Below, piece after piece: positions 55,110 through 64,000 of a stretch of 64,000 nucleotides of DNA. Position 1 is the stretch's first letter; each line of letters starts with the position of its first letter. The position numbers and the translations under genes were made by a program. Where the stretch lies: assembly GCF_003589595.1 (NCBI RefSeq), contig NW_020653770.1, positions 387,104-451,103 on the forward strand, given 5' to 3'. The stretch is from Hyposmocoma kahamanoa. Taxonomy: Eukaryota; Arthropoda; Insecta; Lepidoptera; Cosmopterigidae. The notes beneath the pieces are model-generated. The model saw only the letters and a list, made by a program, of their open reading frames with translations. It did not search any database and was not told the DNA's origin.

Positions 55110-56075
55110 GCTGAAAGACCCACCAGAAAAATATAATGATTATAATCGAGAAACGAGAAAAAAGAATTCATAAATAATTTTGACAATTCCCTAATCCTGA
55201 AAATTTATAAAAGTAAATTTCACGCCTCTGATCGTCTTTTCCTTGCGACTATTAAATAAAATTTATTTGCGCGATTCAGTATTCGGTACAATAAAATTCA
55301 AAATTAAAAGAAATTTAGAAAAGGGAACTAAATATATATGTCGGAGTGACATTACGACGATGTTCACGAATCAAACTACAAACAGCGCGAAACCTCGTTT
55401 TGCAGTCATTGATTTGAAATGGAACGACTTGTTATTTCTAAGTTTAGTGTATGGAACTTAAGTTACGTGTGTAGAATTACACGCAACAAACTGATTATTA
55501 AGTAACGTTTTCATTTCTAAACCGCCGCAATTATGGAAAACGGTTTCTCCGTAAATGCCTCTCCCAGGGTCGTTCATCATGTATATCATTTTATGAAACT
55601 AACTCACATTAAAATAGTAAACAATTACGGCAATTTATTATCCCGAAAAAAGTATTTTATCTACATTAAAATCTTTGTACAACCCTAGCGCATTCGGTTC
55701 CGCACGATGGCACACGCCGGACAAAGTTATTTTCACCTCTCGGCACGGGTGCTTAGGTTCGTTTCTATTATTCAGATTTTGTAGGCTATTATAGCGTAAG
55801 TATTTTCGATTTTGTACGGGACTGATGTATCTGTTACGTACAAAGTAACTATTAAGTGTTCTGTGGTAGAAGCAAAACGCTTCGTGCGAATTTTGTTCTA
55901 TTTTGGGCGTTCTGAGCAGTGACGCAGAGGTTATCGTTGCTATGATACTCTAAGCGACGAGGCTTCATAAGGATGAATAATAATAACTGACATTTGCAAC
56001 GTCGCCTCCACTGAAATAATCCCAATAGTCCATAAACGGATCAATTACAGCCAATACCGCTAACTTGAGGCGGTT
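55110..56075. other. Non-coding, nothing recognised
   Basis: No repeat partner; frames short. Confidence 0.4.
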
Positions 56076-56080
56076 GCATT

Positions 56081-57610
56081 TCTATTTTTATTTTTTTATT
56101 TTTTTATTTATTTGTTTATTTCAGGCAACTAGGACCCATAGATACATACCTTACAGACTAACATACATATAATATAACAATAACAATATAAAAACAAAAT
56201 ACACCTATATTATATATACCTTAAAACAAACATACATACAATATAATAATAAAAACTAATCTACACGATTTCCCTTATCGGCGACGTCTGGCGCAATCTG
56301 GTGTCAGGTAACCGGCCTCGGAATCGCCGATATATGACACCCTTCGGCCAAAATTCCTCTTTCATGAAGGTCGAAAGATGTTCGGTCGGTATTCTCACCA
56401 CAAACGAATTGAAGTTCACGTTGCGGCGAGACTCCAACCGCTCGACCCTCAGGGTGTATTTGGTTTTATGCCTGATATACTCCACTATCTCCTCAGACTT
56501 CGTGGAGTAATGCAGCCGCGACAGGTACAACAACGTCGTTGGTACGGCCGGACGCAGCAGGAAGTTCGGTCCTGTCGGAGCTGTGCCACACTGGTTACGG
56601 CTGGTGGGCTTCCTCTTCACCACCTTTGTGAAACCATCCTCGTCGCACTGGACCGTCTGCCTCTGTGGTTTTGCAACTTCAGAAACAGGCACACGGAAAT
56701 TGTTTTTATCCTTAGCCGATTGCCGCCGCTCGAATTTCGAAGTGGCGGGTCGGCTAGTTGAAGCGGCTACAGCGGCTACAGCGGCGTATGCACGTGTCGG
56801 GGTTGACGTGCACACGCGTGACATTTCCACCGAGGCAGAGGGGCGGGCAGCGGGGCGCGGCGCATCATGCGCGGTGGCAGCAACGAATGGTGACGCATTG
56901 TGTGCCGACTCGAAACTGCTGACCGAGGCATTCAGCGCTGCTCCGCGTCGTGTGTTTACATTAGAGGCTTCTGGTGACCTACATACCGAAACAGCATTGC
57001 TTAATAACGCAACTTGGGTACGCAGCTCACTTATGATGTTATCCGAAGCCTCTAATTTACACTGTACTTCGGCTAGGCTAGACTTCAGGGACGTAATGTC
57101 CTTCAGCAGCCTAGTAACATCGACGTGGTCGAACGTGACGGGGGGCAGCTTGTGCAGCTCCTTCGCCACGAATGTAGGCACGTCGTCCGGGTCAGTCTCC
57201 TTCAGCAGCGTGATGATGTCTTGGAGACTCTTCACGCCTCCATCCCTCCGGCGAGATGGCATCTCTTCGGCTTTACCGAGACGCTGGAAAAGCAGCATCT
57301 TGCCACTGCAAATCTCATCTTCACTGAAATTTGATTTACATATCTGCACTATGCTGACTTCATCCATGGTGTCGATAGCGTGTATAATGAACGCCAGGAG
57401 CTCATTGGCAATGAGTTGCTGGGAACTCATTGTTCAATTACGCGCAGCGGCTTGTGCCGCTCGAAACACGAGTTAGGTGTAATTAACTCACTTCGTCGTG
57501 GCACGTCCGTTTCCGAACGCGCATTGCTACGGACTGATGTGTCTATGTCGTGTCGCTTCGGGCACAAATGCAGAACGCAATGCTGTTCGATACCACTCTT
57601 ACCACGTATC
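56081..57610 (-). mobile_element. ORF1-only retroposon, apparently complete copy
   Basis: On the minus strand a 5' leader of up to about 180 bp, one 389-codon ORF, then about 130-180 bp of 3' UTR with AAGGTATGTATCTATGGGTC, CTGAAATAAACAAATAAATA and an A-rich tail. The 3' UTR matches the truncated copy at 35.5-35.9 kb. No reverse transcriptase or endonuclease sequence lies between ORF and tail. The 5' boundary is estimated from where GC-rich sequence ends. Confidence 0.65.
56261..57430 (-). CDS. ORF1/gag-like nucleic-acid-binding protein of a non-LTR family, 389 aa, intact
   Basis: Residues 1-95 form an acidic, helical N-terminus (MDEVSIVQICKSNFSEDEI, SLQDIITLLKETDPDDVP). Residues 104-148 have heptad-like leucines and probably form a coiled coil (LLKDITSLKSSLAEVQ...). 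Residues 150-235 are Ala/Ser/Pro-rich and probably disordered, followed by a basic stretch (FERRQSAKDKNNF). Residues about 298-372 hold a compact domain: LLYLSRLHYSTKSEEIVEYI, RVERLESRRNVNFNSFVVRI, EEFWPKGVIYRRFRGR. The WPxGVxxRRFR ending is common in ORF1 proteins of CR1-like elements. ORF1 proteins coat element RNA in the cytoplasm and aid retrotransposition. No stop or frameshift, so the copy is young or selected. Start chosen as the first Met. No CCHC knuckle seen. Confidence 0.72.
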   Translation of the reverse strand: MSSQQLIANELLAFIIHAIDTMDEVSIVQICKSNFSEDEICSGKMLLFQRLGKAEEMPSRRRDGGVKSLQDIITLLKETDPDDVPTFVAKELHKLPPVTFDHVDVTRLLKDITSLKSSLAEVQCKLEASDNIISELRTQVALLSNAVSVCRSPEASNVNTRRGAALNASVSSFESAHNASPFVAATAHDAPRPAARPSASVEMSRVCTSTPTRAYAAVAAVAASTSRPATSKFERRQSAKDKNNFRVPVSEVAKPQRQTVQCDEDGFTKVVKRKPTSRNQCGTAPTGPNFLLRPAVPTTLLYLSRLHYSTKSEEIVEYIRHKTKYTLRVERLESRRNVNFNSFVVRIPTEHLSTFMKEEFWPKGVIYRRFRGRLPDTRLRQTSPIREIV

Positions 57611-57754
57611 GTTTATCCATTTTTAAATCTTAGTCCATGCCTCAGCCGAGTTTAATATCTTTGAAAATGCCTCCCTTTCAAAAATTCCATTATTGTCGTT
57701 TACGTTATACCAGAGGCAATAAGCTAAAATACAGACCCAAAATGTTTATTATTA

Positions 57755-57777
57755 GGGGTTAAAGTATGAAATTGCCG
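57755..57777 (+). repeat. Mariner left TIR
   Basis: Identical to the right TIR in reverse complement over 23 bp; the transposase binding site. Confidence 0.95.
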
Positions 57778-57936
57778 TTCTATCGCAAAAGCATTATTGA
57801 ATTTTCATAGAATCTTCATGGTTTGAGGTTTTCGAATGAAACTTTTTTCAAATGGTTTCTGTGATTTTTTTTTTAAATTTGAAACATTTGAATATCGACT
57901 TTCAATTGTTTTTGTTATTCAATTTAGACAAGAAAG

Positions 57937-58956
57937 ATGGATACTGCGAAAATTCGAGTGATTTTTGAATACGAGTTCCGACGCGGAACTAACGCGGCAG
58001 AAACAGCCCGCAATATCAATGCTGCGTTTGGAGAGGGGTCTACTAATGAACGCACCGTGCGATTTTGGTTTAAACGCTTTCGTGATGGAAATTTCGACTT
58101 AAAGAACGAGCCACGAGGAAGACCGCCCACACAGGTGAATAACGATGAATTAAGAGAGATAGTGGAAGCCGATCCTAGTCAAACTACCCAGGAATTAGCG
58201 GCATGGTTTAACGTTACCTTACCCACAATATTGACTCACTTGCGTCAAATCAATAAAATAAAAAAATACGAAAAATGGGTGCCTCATGATTTGACTGATC
58301 TGCAGAAAGAAACGCGTGTTGAAACTTGTGTTGCCTTGTTGAACCGGTACAGAAATGAAGGAATATTGGATCGAATTGTAACATGTGATGAAAAGTGGAT
58401 TCTTTATGATAACCGGAAAAGAAAAATGCAATGGCTGACCCCAGGTCAAATGGCACAACAGTGTCCTAAAGCAAAACTTACCAATAAAAAGGTAATGGTA
58501 ACTGTTTGGTGGTCTCAGCATGGTGTTATTCACTATAGTTTTCTCCGATCTGGTCAAGCAATAACGGCAGATGTCTATTGTGCCGAACTCCGAACCATAT
58601 TGACAAAACTAGCAGTAAAACAGCCCCGACTCATGAATCGATCTTCACCATTATTGCTCCACGACAACGCGAGACCTCACACAGCACGAGAAACCATTTT
58701 GACCCTTCAGGAACTGCAGTTAGAAACCATTCGTCATCCTCCGTATTCACCAGACCTTGCTCCAACGGACTACCATTTTTTTCGTGATTTGGACAATTAT
58801 CTACGGGACAAGATGTTTTCTTCCCAGGAGGCAGTACAAAATGCTTTCACACAGTTTGTGCAGTCTAGATCGTCGGAGTTCTATCGCAAAGGCATTAATA
58901 ACCTTCCCATTAGATGGCAGCAACGTATAGATAATAATGGCAACTATTTTGATTAA
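57937..58956 (+). CDS. Mariner transposase, 339 aa, DD34D, intact
   Basis: Cuts and pastes the element at TA sites. Residues 1-110 are the paired helix-turn-helix DNA-binding region (NAAETARNINAAFGEGSTNE, VRFWFKRFRDG), with the GRP linker motif at 61-63. WVPHDL (114-119) is the mariner signature between binding and catalytic domains. Catalytic residues are D151 (VTCDEKW), D243 (LLHDNARPH) and D278 (YSPDLAPTDYHFF), with 34 residues between the last two. The C-terminus ends IDNNGNYFD. Length matches the 330-350 aa norm. The sequence resembles the cecropia/Hsmar1-like branch, as judged from block patterns only. The start was chosen as the first Met, since the helix-turn-helix begins within 20 residues. 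Confidence 0.96.
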   Translation: MDTAKIRVIFEYEFRRGTNAAETARNINAAFGEGSTNERTVRFWFKRFRDGNFDLKNEPRGRPPTQVNNDELREIVEADPSQTTQELAAWFNVTLPTILTHLRQINKIKKYEKWVPHDLTDLQKETRVETCVALLNRYRNEGILDRIVTCDEKWILYDNRKRKMQWLTPGQMAQQCPKAKLTNKKVMVTVWWSQHGVIHYSFLRSGQAITADVYCAELRTILTKLAVKQPRLMNRSSPLLLHDNARPHTARETILTLQELQLETIRHPPYSPDLAPTDYHFFRDLDNYLRDKMFSSQEAVQNAFTQFVQSRSSEFYRKGINNLPIRWQQRIDNNGNYFD

Positions 58957-59008
58957 ATAAATTTGTTAAAAATTTAAAAAATAAACAATTTAGATTTTCA
59001 GTACAAAT

Positions 59009-59031
59009 CGGCAATTTCATACTTTAACCCC
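59009..59031 (-). repeat. Mariner right TIR
   Basis: Reverse complement of the left TIR, ending CCCC before TA. Confidence 0.95.
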
Positions 59032-59081
59032 TATTATAATCATTTATTTCGGTCTCTTGGGTTTCGGTTCGTCTTTTTGTA

Positions 59082-59272
59082 ATATCAAGTGGCGACAGCA
59101 ACAAGTCGTGCGTCTGGTGTTAAGAGAAATGCCTTCTCAAGGTGACGACCTTGATAGCTTCATCGGCACTCTTTAAAACCGGAACGCAGTAATTATCAGG
59201 TAATTGCTTGGCGTTAGAAATAGATATGGTGACAGTACTTCCCTGGACAAATTCTTTGACAATGAGCTCTGC
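59082..59272 (-). repeat. Family A repeat, internally deleted
   Basis: Reverse of the tail (TCAAGTGGCGACAGCAACAA) and of the head (ACAGTACTTCCCTGGACAAA). It starts 50 bp beyond the mariner. Confidence 0.8.
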
Positions 59273-59575
59273 CTCAATGTTGTTACAATGTAACTTAAAC
59301 TAGTATTTGTGACAATTGGGTATATTTTAAATTGAAGAGGAAGCCCCGATAGAACGGCGGCACGCACAGTTACTGGCTGTAGCGGTATGCAGCTGCAACC
59401 AGGACTGCACCATCGGAGAATCTCATCTGCCGGCAAGGGCGGTTTGGATGACATTCGGGCTGCCACTTAGTAAAGTTGGGTGTGAAGTGAAGTGATGTCT
59501 ACAGCCCGTAAATCTGGTAATCGATTTTAATCATTGGCATTTTGGATGCTATTATTTCTGTGACTTAATATCGAT

Positions 59576-59712
59576 GTTGAGCCGTAGCTTAAGGGTTGAG
59601 TAAGGTTCGTTCAAAGTGAGTGTTGACAATTAGGAAACCCAGTGCCTGCCGCTAAGAGTCCAGTCGTATCAAAGGGATTTTTCTTTGTATTTGTTCGATC
59701 TTTGTATAAATA
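59576..59712 (+). repeat. Family C tRNA-derived SINE
   Basis: TTGAGCCGTAGCTTAAGGGT head, degenerate B box (GAGTCCAGTCG), TTTGTATTTGTTCGATCTTT and an AT tail that runs directly into a family D element. Confidence 0.65.
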
Positions 59713-59952
59713 ATTATAACTTTAAAAAAACCGACCTCCAAAATTCGTGGAATTATATCTACTTCATCACCTAGTTTGCCACCGTTAGAGGTGGAATATT
59801 ATCTTCAAATTTAAATGAGACCACTTCTGAGGTACCCTCTTTCCAACATAAAAAGAATTATCAAAATCGGTTCACAAATGCCGGAAGAATCGCGTAACAT
59901 ATACACACAAAAAAATACAATCAAATTCAGAACTTCCTCTTTTTTAGAAGAC
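59713..59952 (-). mobile_element. Family D element
   Basis: AAAAAACCGACCTCCAAAAT left end; CACCGTTAGAGGTGGAATAT and CGGAAGAATCGCGTAACATA inside; right end damaged. Confidence 0.78.
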
Positions 59953-59954
59953 GA

Positions 59955-60380
59955 TTTGAATAGATGAAAACATCATGATATTCAATAGAAATAAACCGAC
60001 TTAAGTAATCCCGTACTTGAGATCGATTTAATAATACCGGAGATCAGGTAAATAAAGATCAATACAAAGAAAGAACAATACAAAGTACATATATACAAGG
60101 GTTGTAACTACAACGAACATTAATCGGAATTAATTGAAGCGAACGACTTAACAGAGCGCAGTTCGCAGGTCGCGTGGGAAGTCGGATTAACAAACTTGTA
60201 TTTCGAGATCGTATTAAGTGTTATTGTTATTGTTGATACAATCCATATGGAAAAGGGAGAATTTTGCTAATGAAATATTCATATAGTACATTATTGCAGA
60301 GGCCGGGAAGTAAGGGATTGCTGGACGAGTATGAGTTACAGTTACGGGACGAGCGACAGCGATGCCTTGTATTAACACGG
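59955..60380. other. Unassigned
   Basis: Includes a somewhat GC-richer stretch at 60,120-60,185; no domain recognised. Confidence 0.3.
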
Positions 60381-60381
60381 G

Positions 60382-60639
60382 TCAAGCAATGCCCGTTCCC
60401 GCCGAGGCATGTATAGAATTTTTCTCAGACAATTTGAGGAAATAACCAAAGACTACAAAGAGGAAAATGTTAATTAATACGAATATTAAAAGTAATATTT
60501 GACGTGGTAAGACATGGTTAAAAGAAAATGTAACTGTTTTTCCAGGCAAATTAATAGTAGTCTGCTGATCTCCTGATGATGTGTTTGAATGTGTGTCTAT
60601 TCCTGTATTTTCGTTATCGCTCTTCTCACTAGCACTCAT
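60382..60639 (-). CDS. Candidate small single-pass membrane protein, 85 aa
   Basis: Start chosen at MSASEKSDN rather than the ATG 17 codons upstream, because it has a better context (CGAAAATG) and the upstream part lies in a pyrimidine-rich leader-like run. Residues 1-45 are polar with many Ser/Thr/Asn (NTGIDTHSNTSSGDQQTT). Residues about 48-68 form one hydrophobic helix (ILLLIFVLINIFLFVVFGYF). A short tail ends ASAGTGIA. Arg before the helix and Lys after it leave orientation open. No repeat partner in the window. It may be a complete small gene or the first exon of a type II membrane protein; no good donor was seen. Function unknown. Confidence 0.4.
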   Translation of the reverse strand: MSASEKSDNENTGIDTHSNTSSGDQQTTINLPGKTVTFSFNHVLPRQILLLIFVLINIFLFVVFGYFLKLSEKNSIHASAGTGIA

Positions 60640-60851
60640 TTTCGCGACCAAAATACAAAAAAGACGAAAAAGCAAAAAAATATCAAACACTTTAGTTTAA
60701 ATGTTAACGCCATTTTCATTTTTTTAAGTAAGCGGTACAGGTAGGTATTTTTAATTCTCGCAGTTATGAACACTGGACAGTTAGCTGTATGAGTTTTTAA
60801 TTTAGATTTAAAAGTTTAGAGAAGAGGACAGTAATGGGTTTTGATACTTAC

Positions 60852-60951
60852 TTTACAGGCCTTGGCCGGGAAGAAGTCGCATGGTCCATAAATGACAAAC
60901 TTTCCATGTTCGTCTTTTGAAAGTAATGCAAACATTTCAGAGCATGTTTGA
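60852..60951 (-). CDS. Candidate host exon with consensus donor
   Basis: Minus-strand frame reads FSQTCSEMFALLSKDEHGKF then VIYGPCDFFPAKACK, ending exactly at GTAAGTATC (60,851-60,846). Cysteine-rich and GC-balanced compared with its flanks. The 5' boundary is uncertain: an in-frame stop lies just upstream of 60,951, so it may begin at an acceptor there or at the internal Met. Not recognised. The small membrane-protein ORF lies about 200 bp downstream on the same strand. Confidence 0.35.
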
Positions 60952-61068
60952 GAAAAGTACTTTTATTGGATTACACAATACCAGAGCAGTTGAGGCAACG
61001 CGCAGGAAGTCCGGATTCAGTTCCCAGCATCTATGTCATTGCATCTAATTCTATTAACTCAACTCAAC

Positions 61069-61264
61069 AGTTACCATGCTGGTCTGCCACGTAGAGGTCC
61101 CGGGTTCGATTCCCGGCCCGGGAGAAATATTTGTATGGCCTACATTTATTTCTCTCGTGAGTTTGGGTGTAATTTGTGGTTGTCTATGTGTGTGTCCATG
61201 GTGCTTGCGACACAGGGTTTCCCTAGTGCGGGGTTATGAGTGCGTACGTTATTTATTTATTTAT
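61069..61264 (+). repeat. Family B tRNA-derived SINE, lacking the first part of the head
   Basis: Starts at GTTACCATGCTGGTCTGCC, B box GGTTCGATTCCCGGCCCGG, full body, (ATTT)n tail. Confidence 0.88.
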
Positions 61265-61317
61265 CTTTATTATGTGCTATTTTGTTATCTAATCGGTGAA
61301 TAATCGTTATAACTACT

Positions 61318-61543
61318 TTATTTTAAAAAACCCACCATTAAGGTTTTCTTATCGACTTTTTTTATGGAATTACATCTATTTGCCAAATTTTATCATCACC
61401 TAGTTTGCCACCCTTAGAGGTGGACTATTTTCTTCATATTTAAATGGGACTAATACTGAGGCGTAACCGCGTAACATGCACAAAAAAAAAATCGTCGAAT
61501 CAGTCGAATTGAGAACCTTCTCCTTTTTGAAGTCGGTTAAAAA
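61318..61543 (-). mobile_element. Family D element
   Basis: AAAAAACCCACCATTAAGG left end, CACCTAGTTTGCCACCCTTA, and TTTTTGAAGTCGGTTAAAAA at the right. Confidence 0.78.
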
Positions 61544-61762
61544 CTTCTCACAATACCCGCTTGTCAGAGAAAATATATAAGCTTTTAATTATTTTTTAAA
61601 AATTATTATCACCATCATTTAAATTACAAATTGTTCTTTTATCATTTTTACCTTTCATTTACAATATTTATGTAATTTTTATTTTTATTTTTGTTTTTTA
61701 ATACGACTCAGTGAAAAGATTCAAAATGAACTACTTAAATACTTATTTGCATTTTTTTTAAA

Positions 61763-62048
61763 CATTAAGTGACGGGACGAAGAAGTCGTGCGCCTGATGG
61801 TAAGATACACGCCTGTCCATAACAGTTGCAGTGCCACTCAGAGCTTTAAATTGCAAAGATCTGAGATGCACTACCACTGCGCCCGTCACCCTGAGACATA
61901 AGTTGACAAGTTTCATGTGCCTGTAATTTCACCAGCACTCTTACCGTTCAAAACCGGAACACAGTAATGCTGACATTACTGCTTGGCGGCAGAAATAGGT
62001 AAGGCGACAGTACTTCCCTGGACGAACTCTTTAACTAAGAGACCTATT
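61763..62048 (-). repeat. Family A repeat, near full length
   Basis: AAGTGACGGGACGAAGAAGT to the complement of the GAGTTCGTCCAGGG head. Very similar to the next copy 520 bp away. Confidence 0.88.
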
Positions 62049-62569
62049 GCTACATTATATTAATTGAACTAAATTATCATAAATCACAACACACATGTTA
62101 CGTCATATTATTTTTTAAGCTTTTGTAATATCGGTTATTGGCATTATATGTTATACTGGTGTTGTAAAATAGATTTTTAAGTTTGAATTGTATGCTATTG
62201 GATGTACTCAATTAAATACTCCGTTTGAAGGTCCTCATTCAGTATTAAGAATGTCTAGCCGTGCGACGTATCATTACCATACCATATCATGCTATATAGT
62301 ACGGTTATACAGGTATATGATAGAAATCTTTCTCATAACAATAAATAATTTTTATAACAAAAGCTGTCCTAAGTAAGTATTTAAGTTGGATAGGGAAAAT
62401 ATATGTTTCCATTACATACTCGGAAATGTCCGTTTTCCTTTTGAACAAAGAACACGCACAGGGCTTGATTATTGCCACACCACAAAATCAGAAAGAAATT
62501 AGTCCGTAATGGCCCAGTTCGTGAAGTCCGTGTGAAAATCCATTTATGCCACTACGTTACAACAAGGCC

Positions 62570-62832
62570 GAGAAGCCTGATGGTAAGATACACGCCTGTC
62601 CATGACAGTTGCAGTGCCACTCAGAGCTTTAAATTGCAAAGATCTGAGATGCACTACCACTGCGCCCGTCACCCTGAGACATAAGTTGACAAGTCTCATG
62701 TGCCTGTAATTTCGCCAGCACCGTTACCCTTCAAAACCGGAACACAGTAATGCTGATATTACTGCTTGGCGGAAAAAATAGGTAAGGTGGGAGTACTTCC
62801 CTGGACGAATTCTGTCACAAGGGGCTCTATTG
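62570..62832 (-). repeat. Family A repeat, near full length
   Basis: Nearly the same as 61,763-62,048, including the diagnostic GATGCACTACCACTGCGCCC and GGAACACAGTAATGCTGA. Confidence 0.88.
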
Positions 62833-62839
62833 CTACTAA

Positions 62840-63790
62840 TTTATATGCGAAATTTAATTTAAAATTTACGTCGAAGAAGGTTCACAATCAACAAAACAAG
62901 GTCATTTTGCTGTTTAGTGTAAAACGTTACTTATTAGTGTAGACGTTCGAAAAGCCATACTGAAACGTATTTTATGTACTTTTTATTATAACTACGAGGG
63001 TCGTCGATTGTCGACAGGCACGTAGTTAGTGAAGTACCCTTTTACGTTCAAAATATCGAAACCTTTTCACAGTCGGGCGCTATTTTCCTAAATTGCTTTC
63101 TATATGAAATGTATGTAAACGCGCAACGCTGCGTACAAAAAGTCAGATTGGAAGGTTTTGATCGTTTATACATTGAGGGTTTGGAGGTAAAAACCATTTT
63201 CTAAATTTAGCCGTAATTTATTCAACTAAATTGTAGCTTCGAGTTATTACGGAATTAATTAAAATATAATAGCAATTTTTATTTTTGATCTTAGTTACTT
63301 ACTACTTAATAAGGAAGCAATTTTCATCTGAATTCACCCCTGACAAACGCTGGAATCGTATAAATTTTGTCTGTCATGCCGTCTCGTACATAAGCATTGC
63401 AGATTGCTTATCCAGCTAAGCATTTCCGTGAATGTGTTAGCTCGCGCGGACGCTTCTTGGCACAGCACAGTTGATTGCATTGCATGTAAGGAATTAAACG
63501 AGAAAAGAAACAACAATGTATGAAATCTCGTTGCTAAAAAAAATTAAGTAGGATTATTCGAGATTGGTAGAAAACAACGTTGTGAATTTGAATTTGGAAT
63601 GCGTTCGAAAGAGATCTTATTTGTTTTCATGAAATAATCAAACAAGAATTTTTTGTCGAGGAACATAAACTTTTAACAACATTGCGGAAAATAAACTAAA
63701 GAGAATCAATGTACACATTGCCTGTGGTTAAGCCAAAATCAATAAAATGGTACGTTGTCGAAACACGGTACTAGTTTTGATTTTCATTTT
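62840..63790. other. Unassigned
   Basis: A short family H-like piece (GTCGAAGAAGGTTCAC) lies at 62,871. A 60-codon minus-strand frame at 63,334-63,516 has no known similarity. Confidence 0.35.
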
Positions 63791-63794
63791 CCAG

Positions 63795-63867
63795 GAAGAA
63801 AGTAATATAATAAACTACCTATTAAATGAGAAACAGCCATTAGTACTATCTTTTTTAATTCATATTT
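63795..63867 (+). CDS. Candidate internal host exon, 73 bp
   Basis: Bounded by a strong acceptor (GATTTTCATTTTCCAG ends at 63,794) and a consensus donor (GTAAGT at 63,868-63,873). Only one of the three frames is open, reading EESNIINYLLNEKQPLVLSF then LIHI, and leaving phase 1. No repeat partner in the window. The encoded peptide alternates charged and hydrophobic residues as in a folded domain but is too short to identify. If real, flanking exons lie outside or in the unassigned AT-rich DNA. Confidence 0.4.
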
Positions 63868-64000
63868 GTAAGTGGAACACGAACGCAACGAAATTTTAGC
63901 AAAAGGTGTATTATGAATCTTTAATTAAAACCGAAATCGAAATTTTAGGAAATGTGACTTCCAAGGGTATCAGAATAAGACTAACTCTGCGGTACCGCCT

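Larger units (their letters stand above)
57755..59031 (+). mobile_element. Complete mariner transposon (1277 bp) with perfect 23-bp TIRs
   Basis: Both ends read GGGGTTAAAGTATGAAATTG then CCG inward, identical over 23 bp, and are bordered by TA (57,753-57,754 and 59,032-59,033), the standard mariner target duplication. One uninterrupted transposase gene lies inside, with a 182-bp leader and a 75-bp trailer. Size, TIRs, TA and ORF are all as expected of a recent, possibly competent insertion. Confidence 0.95.

Noticed and set aside
56583..57476. 297-codon plus-strand frame
   Set aside because: Antisense shadow of the intact ORF1-like gene.
1..64000. CRISPR arrays, rRNA genes, telomeric TTAGG arrays
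   Set aside because: None seen; direct repeats present are interspersed or single duplications without regular spacers.

Overview
The window looks like intergenic and intronic DNA of a moth or butterfly (Lepidoptera). It is AT-rich and contains no bacterial-type operons. It is packed with interspersed repeats of kinds typical of lepidopteran genomes: several tRNA-headed SINEs with visible A and B boxes, CR1/Jockey-like non-LTR fragments, Penelope-like elements, BEL/Pao debris, mariners, and short inverted-repeat elements. Species cannot be named from the sequence. Family letters A-I are my own labels for repeats that recur in the window.

Layout. 1-2.4 kb: BEL/Pao pol debris, then a decayed Penelope-like element (RT plus GIY-YIG). 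3.4-6.5 kb (minus): the best host-gene candidate, a two-exon small secreted protein of 85 aa whose intron carries SINE, family-F and LINE fragments. 7.1 kb: a possible host terminal exon. 7.4-16.4 kb: family A, B, C and E repeats, a deleted mariner and a CpG-rich foldback element. 16.5-19.3 kb (minus): two non-LTR retrotransposon remnants, one with endonuclease and RT, one with the RT C-terminus. 20-24 kb: a Penelope-type repeat with hammerhead-like core, a SINE, an inverted pair of family D elements, a MITE, and a foldback element nested in a SINE. 30-31 kb: a second Penelope-like element with its two halves in opposite orientation. 31.6-33.2 kb: a GC-rich structured block with an assembly gap. 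33.2-37 kb: a duplicated exon-like segment, an ORF1-type retroposon fragment and a LINE 3' end. 37-55 kb: mainly SINEs, family A and D copies and MITEs separated by AT-rich sequence. 56.1-57.6 kb (minus): an intact 389-aa gag/ORF1-like gene in an element with no RT. 57.8-59.0 kb: a structurally intact mariner with perfect 23-bp TIRs and a 339-aa DD34D transposase. 59-64 kb: more repeats, a small membrane-protein ORF and two possible host exons.

Only two long intact reading frames stand out, the mariner transposase and the ORF1-like protein, and both belong to mobile DNA. Host coding content seems limited to small exons recognised by splice sites, phase and base composition; these are flagged as candidates. 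No rRNA, true tRNA gene, CRISPR array or operon was found.
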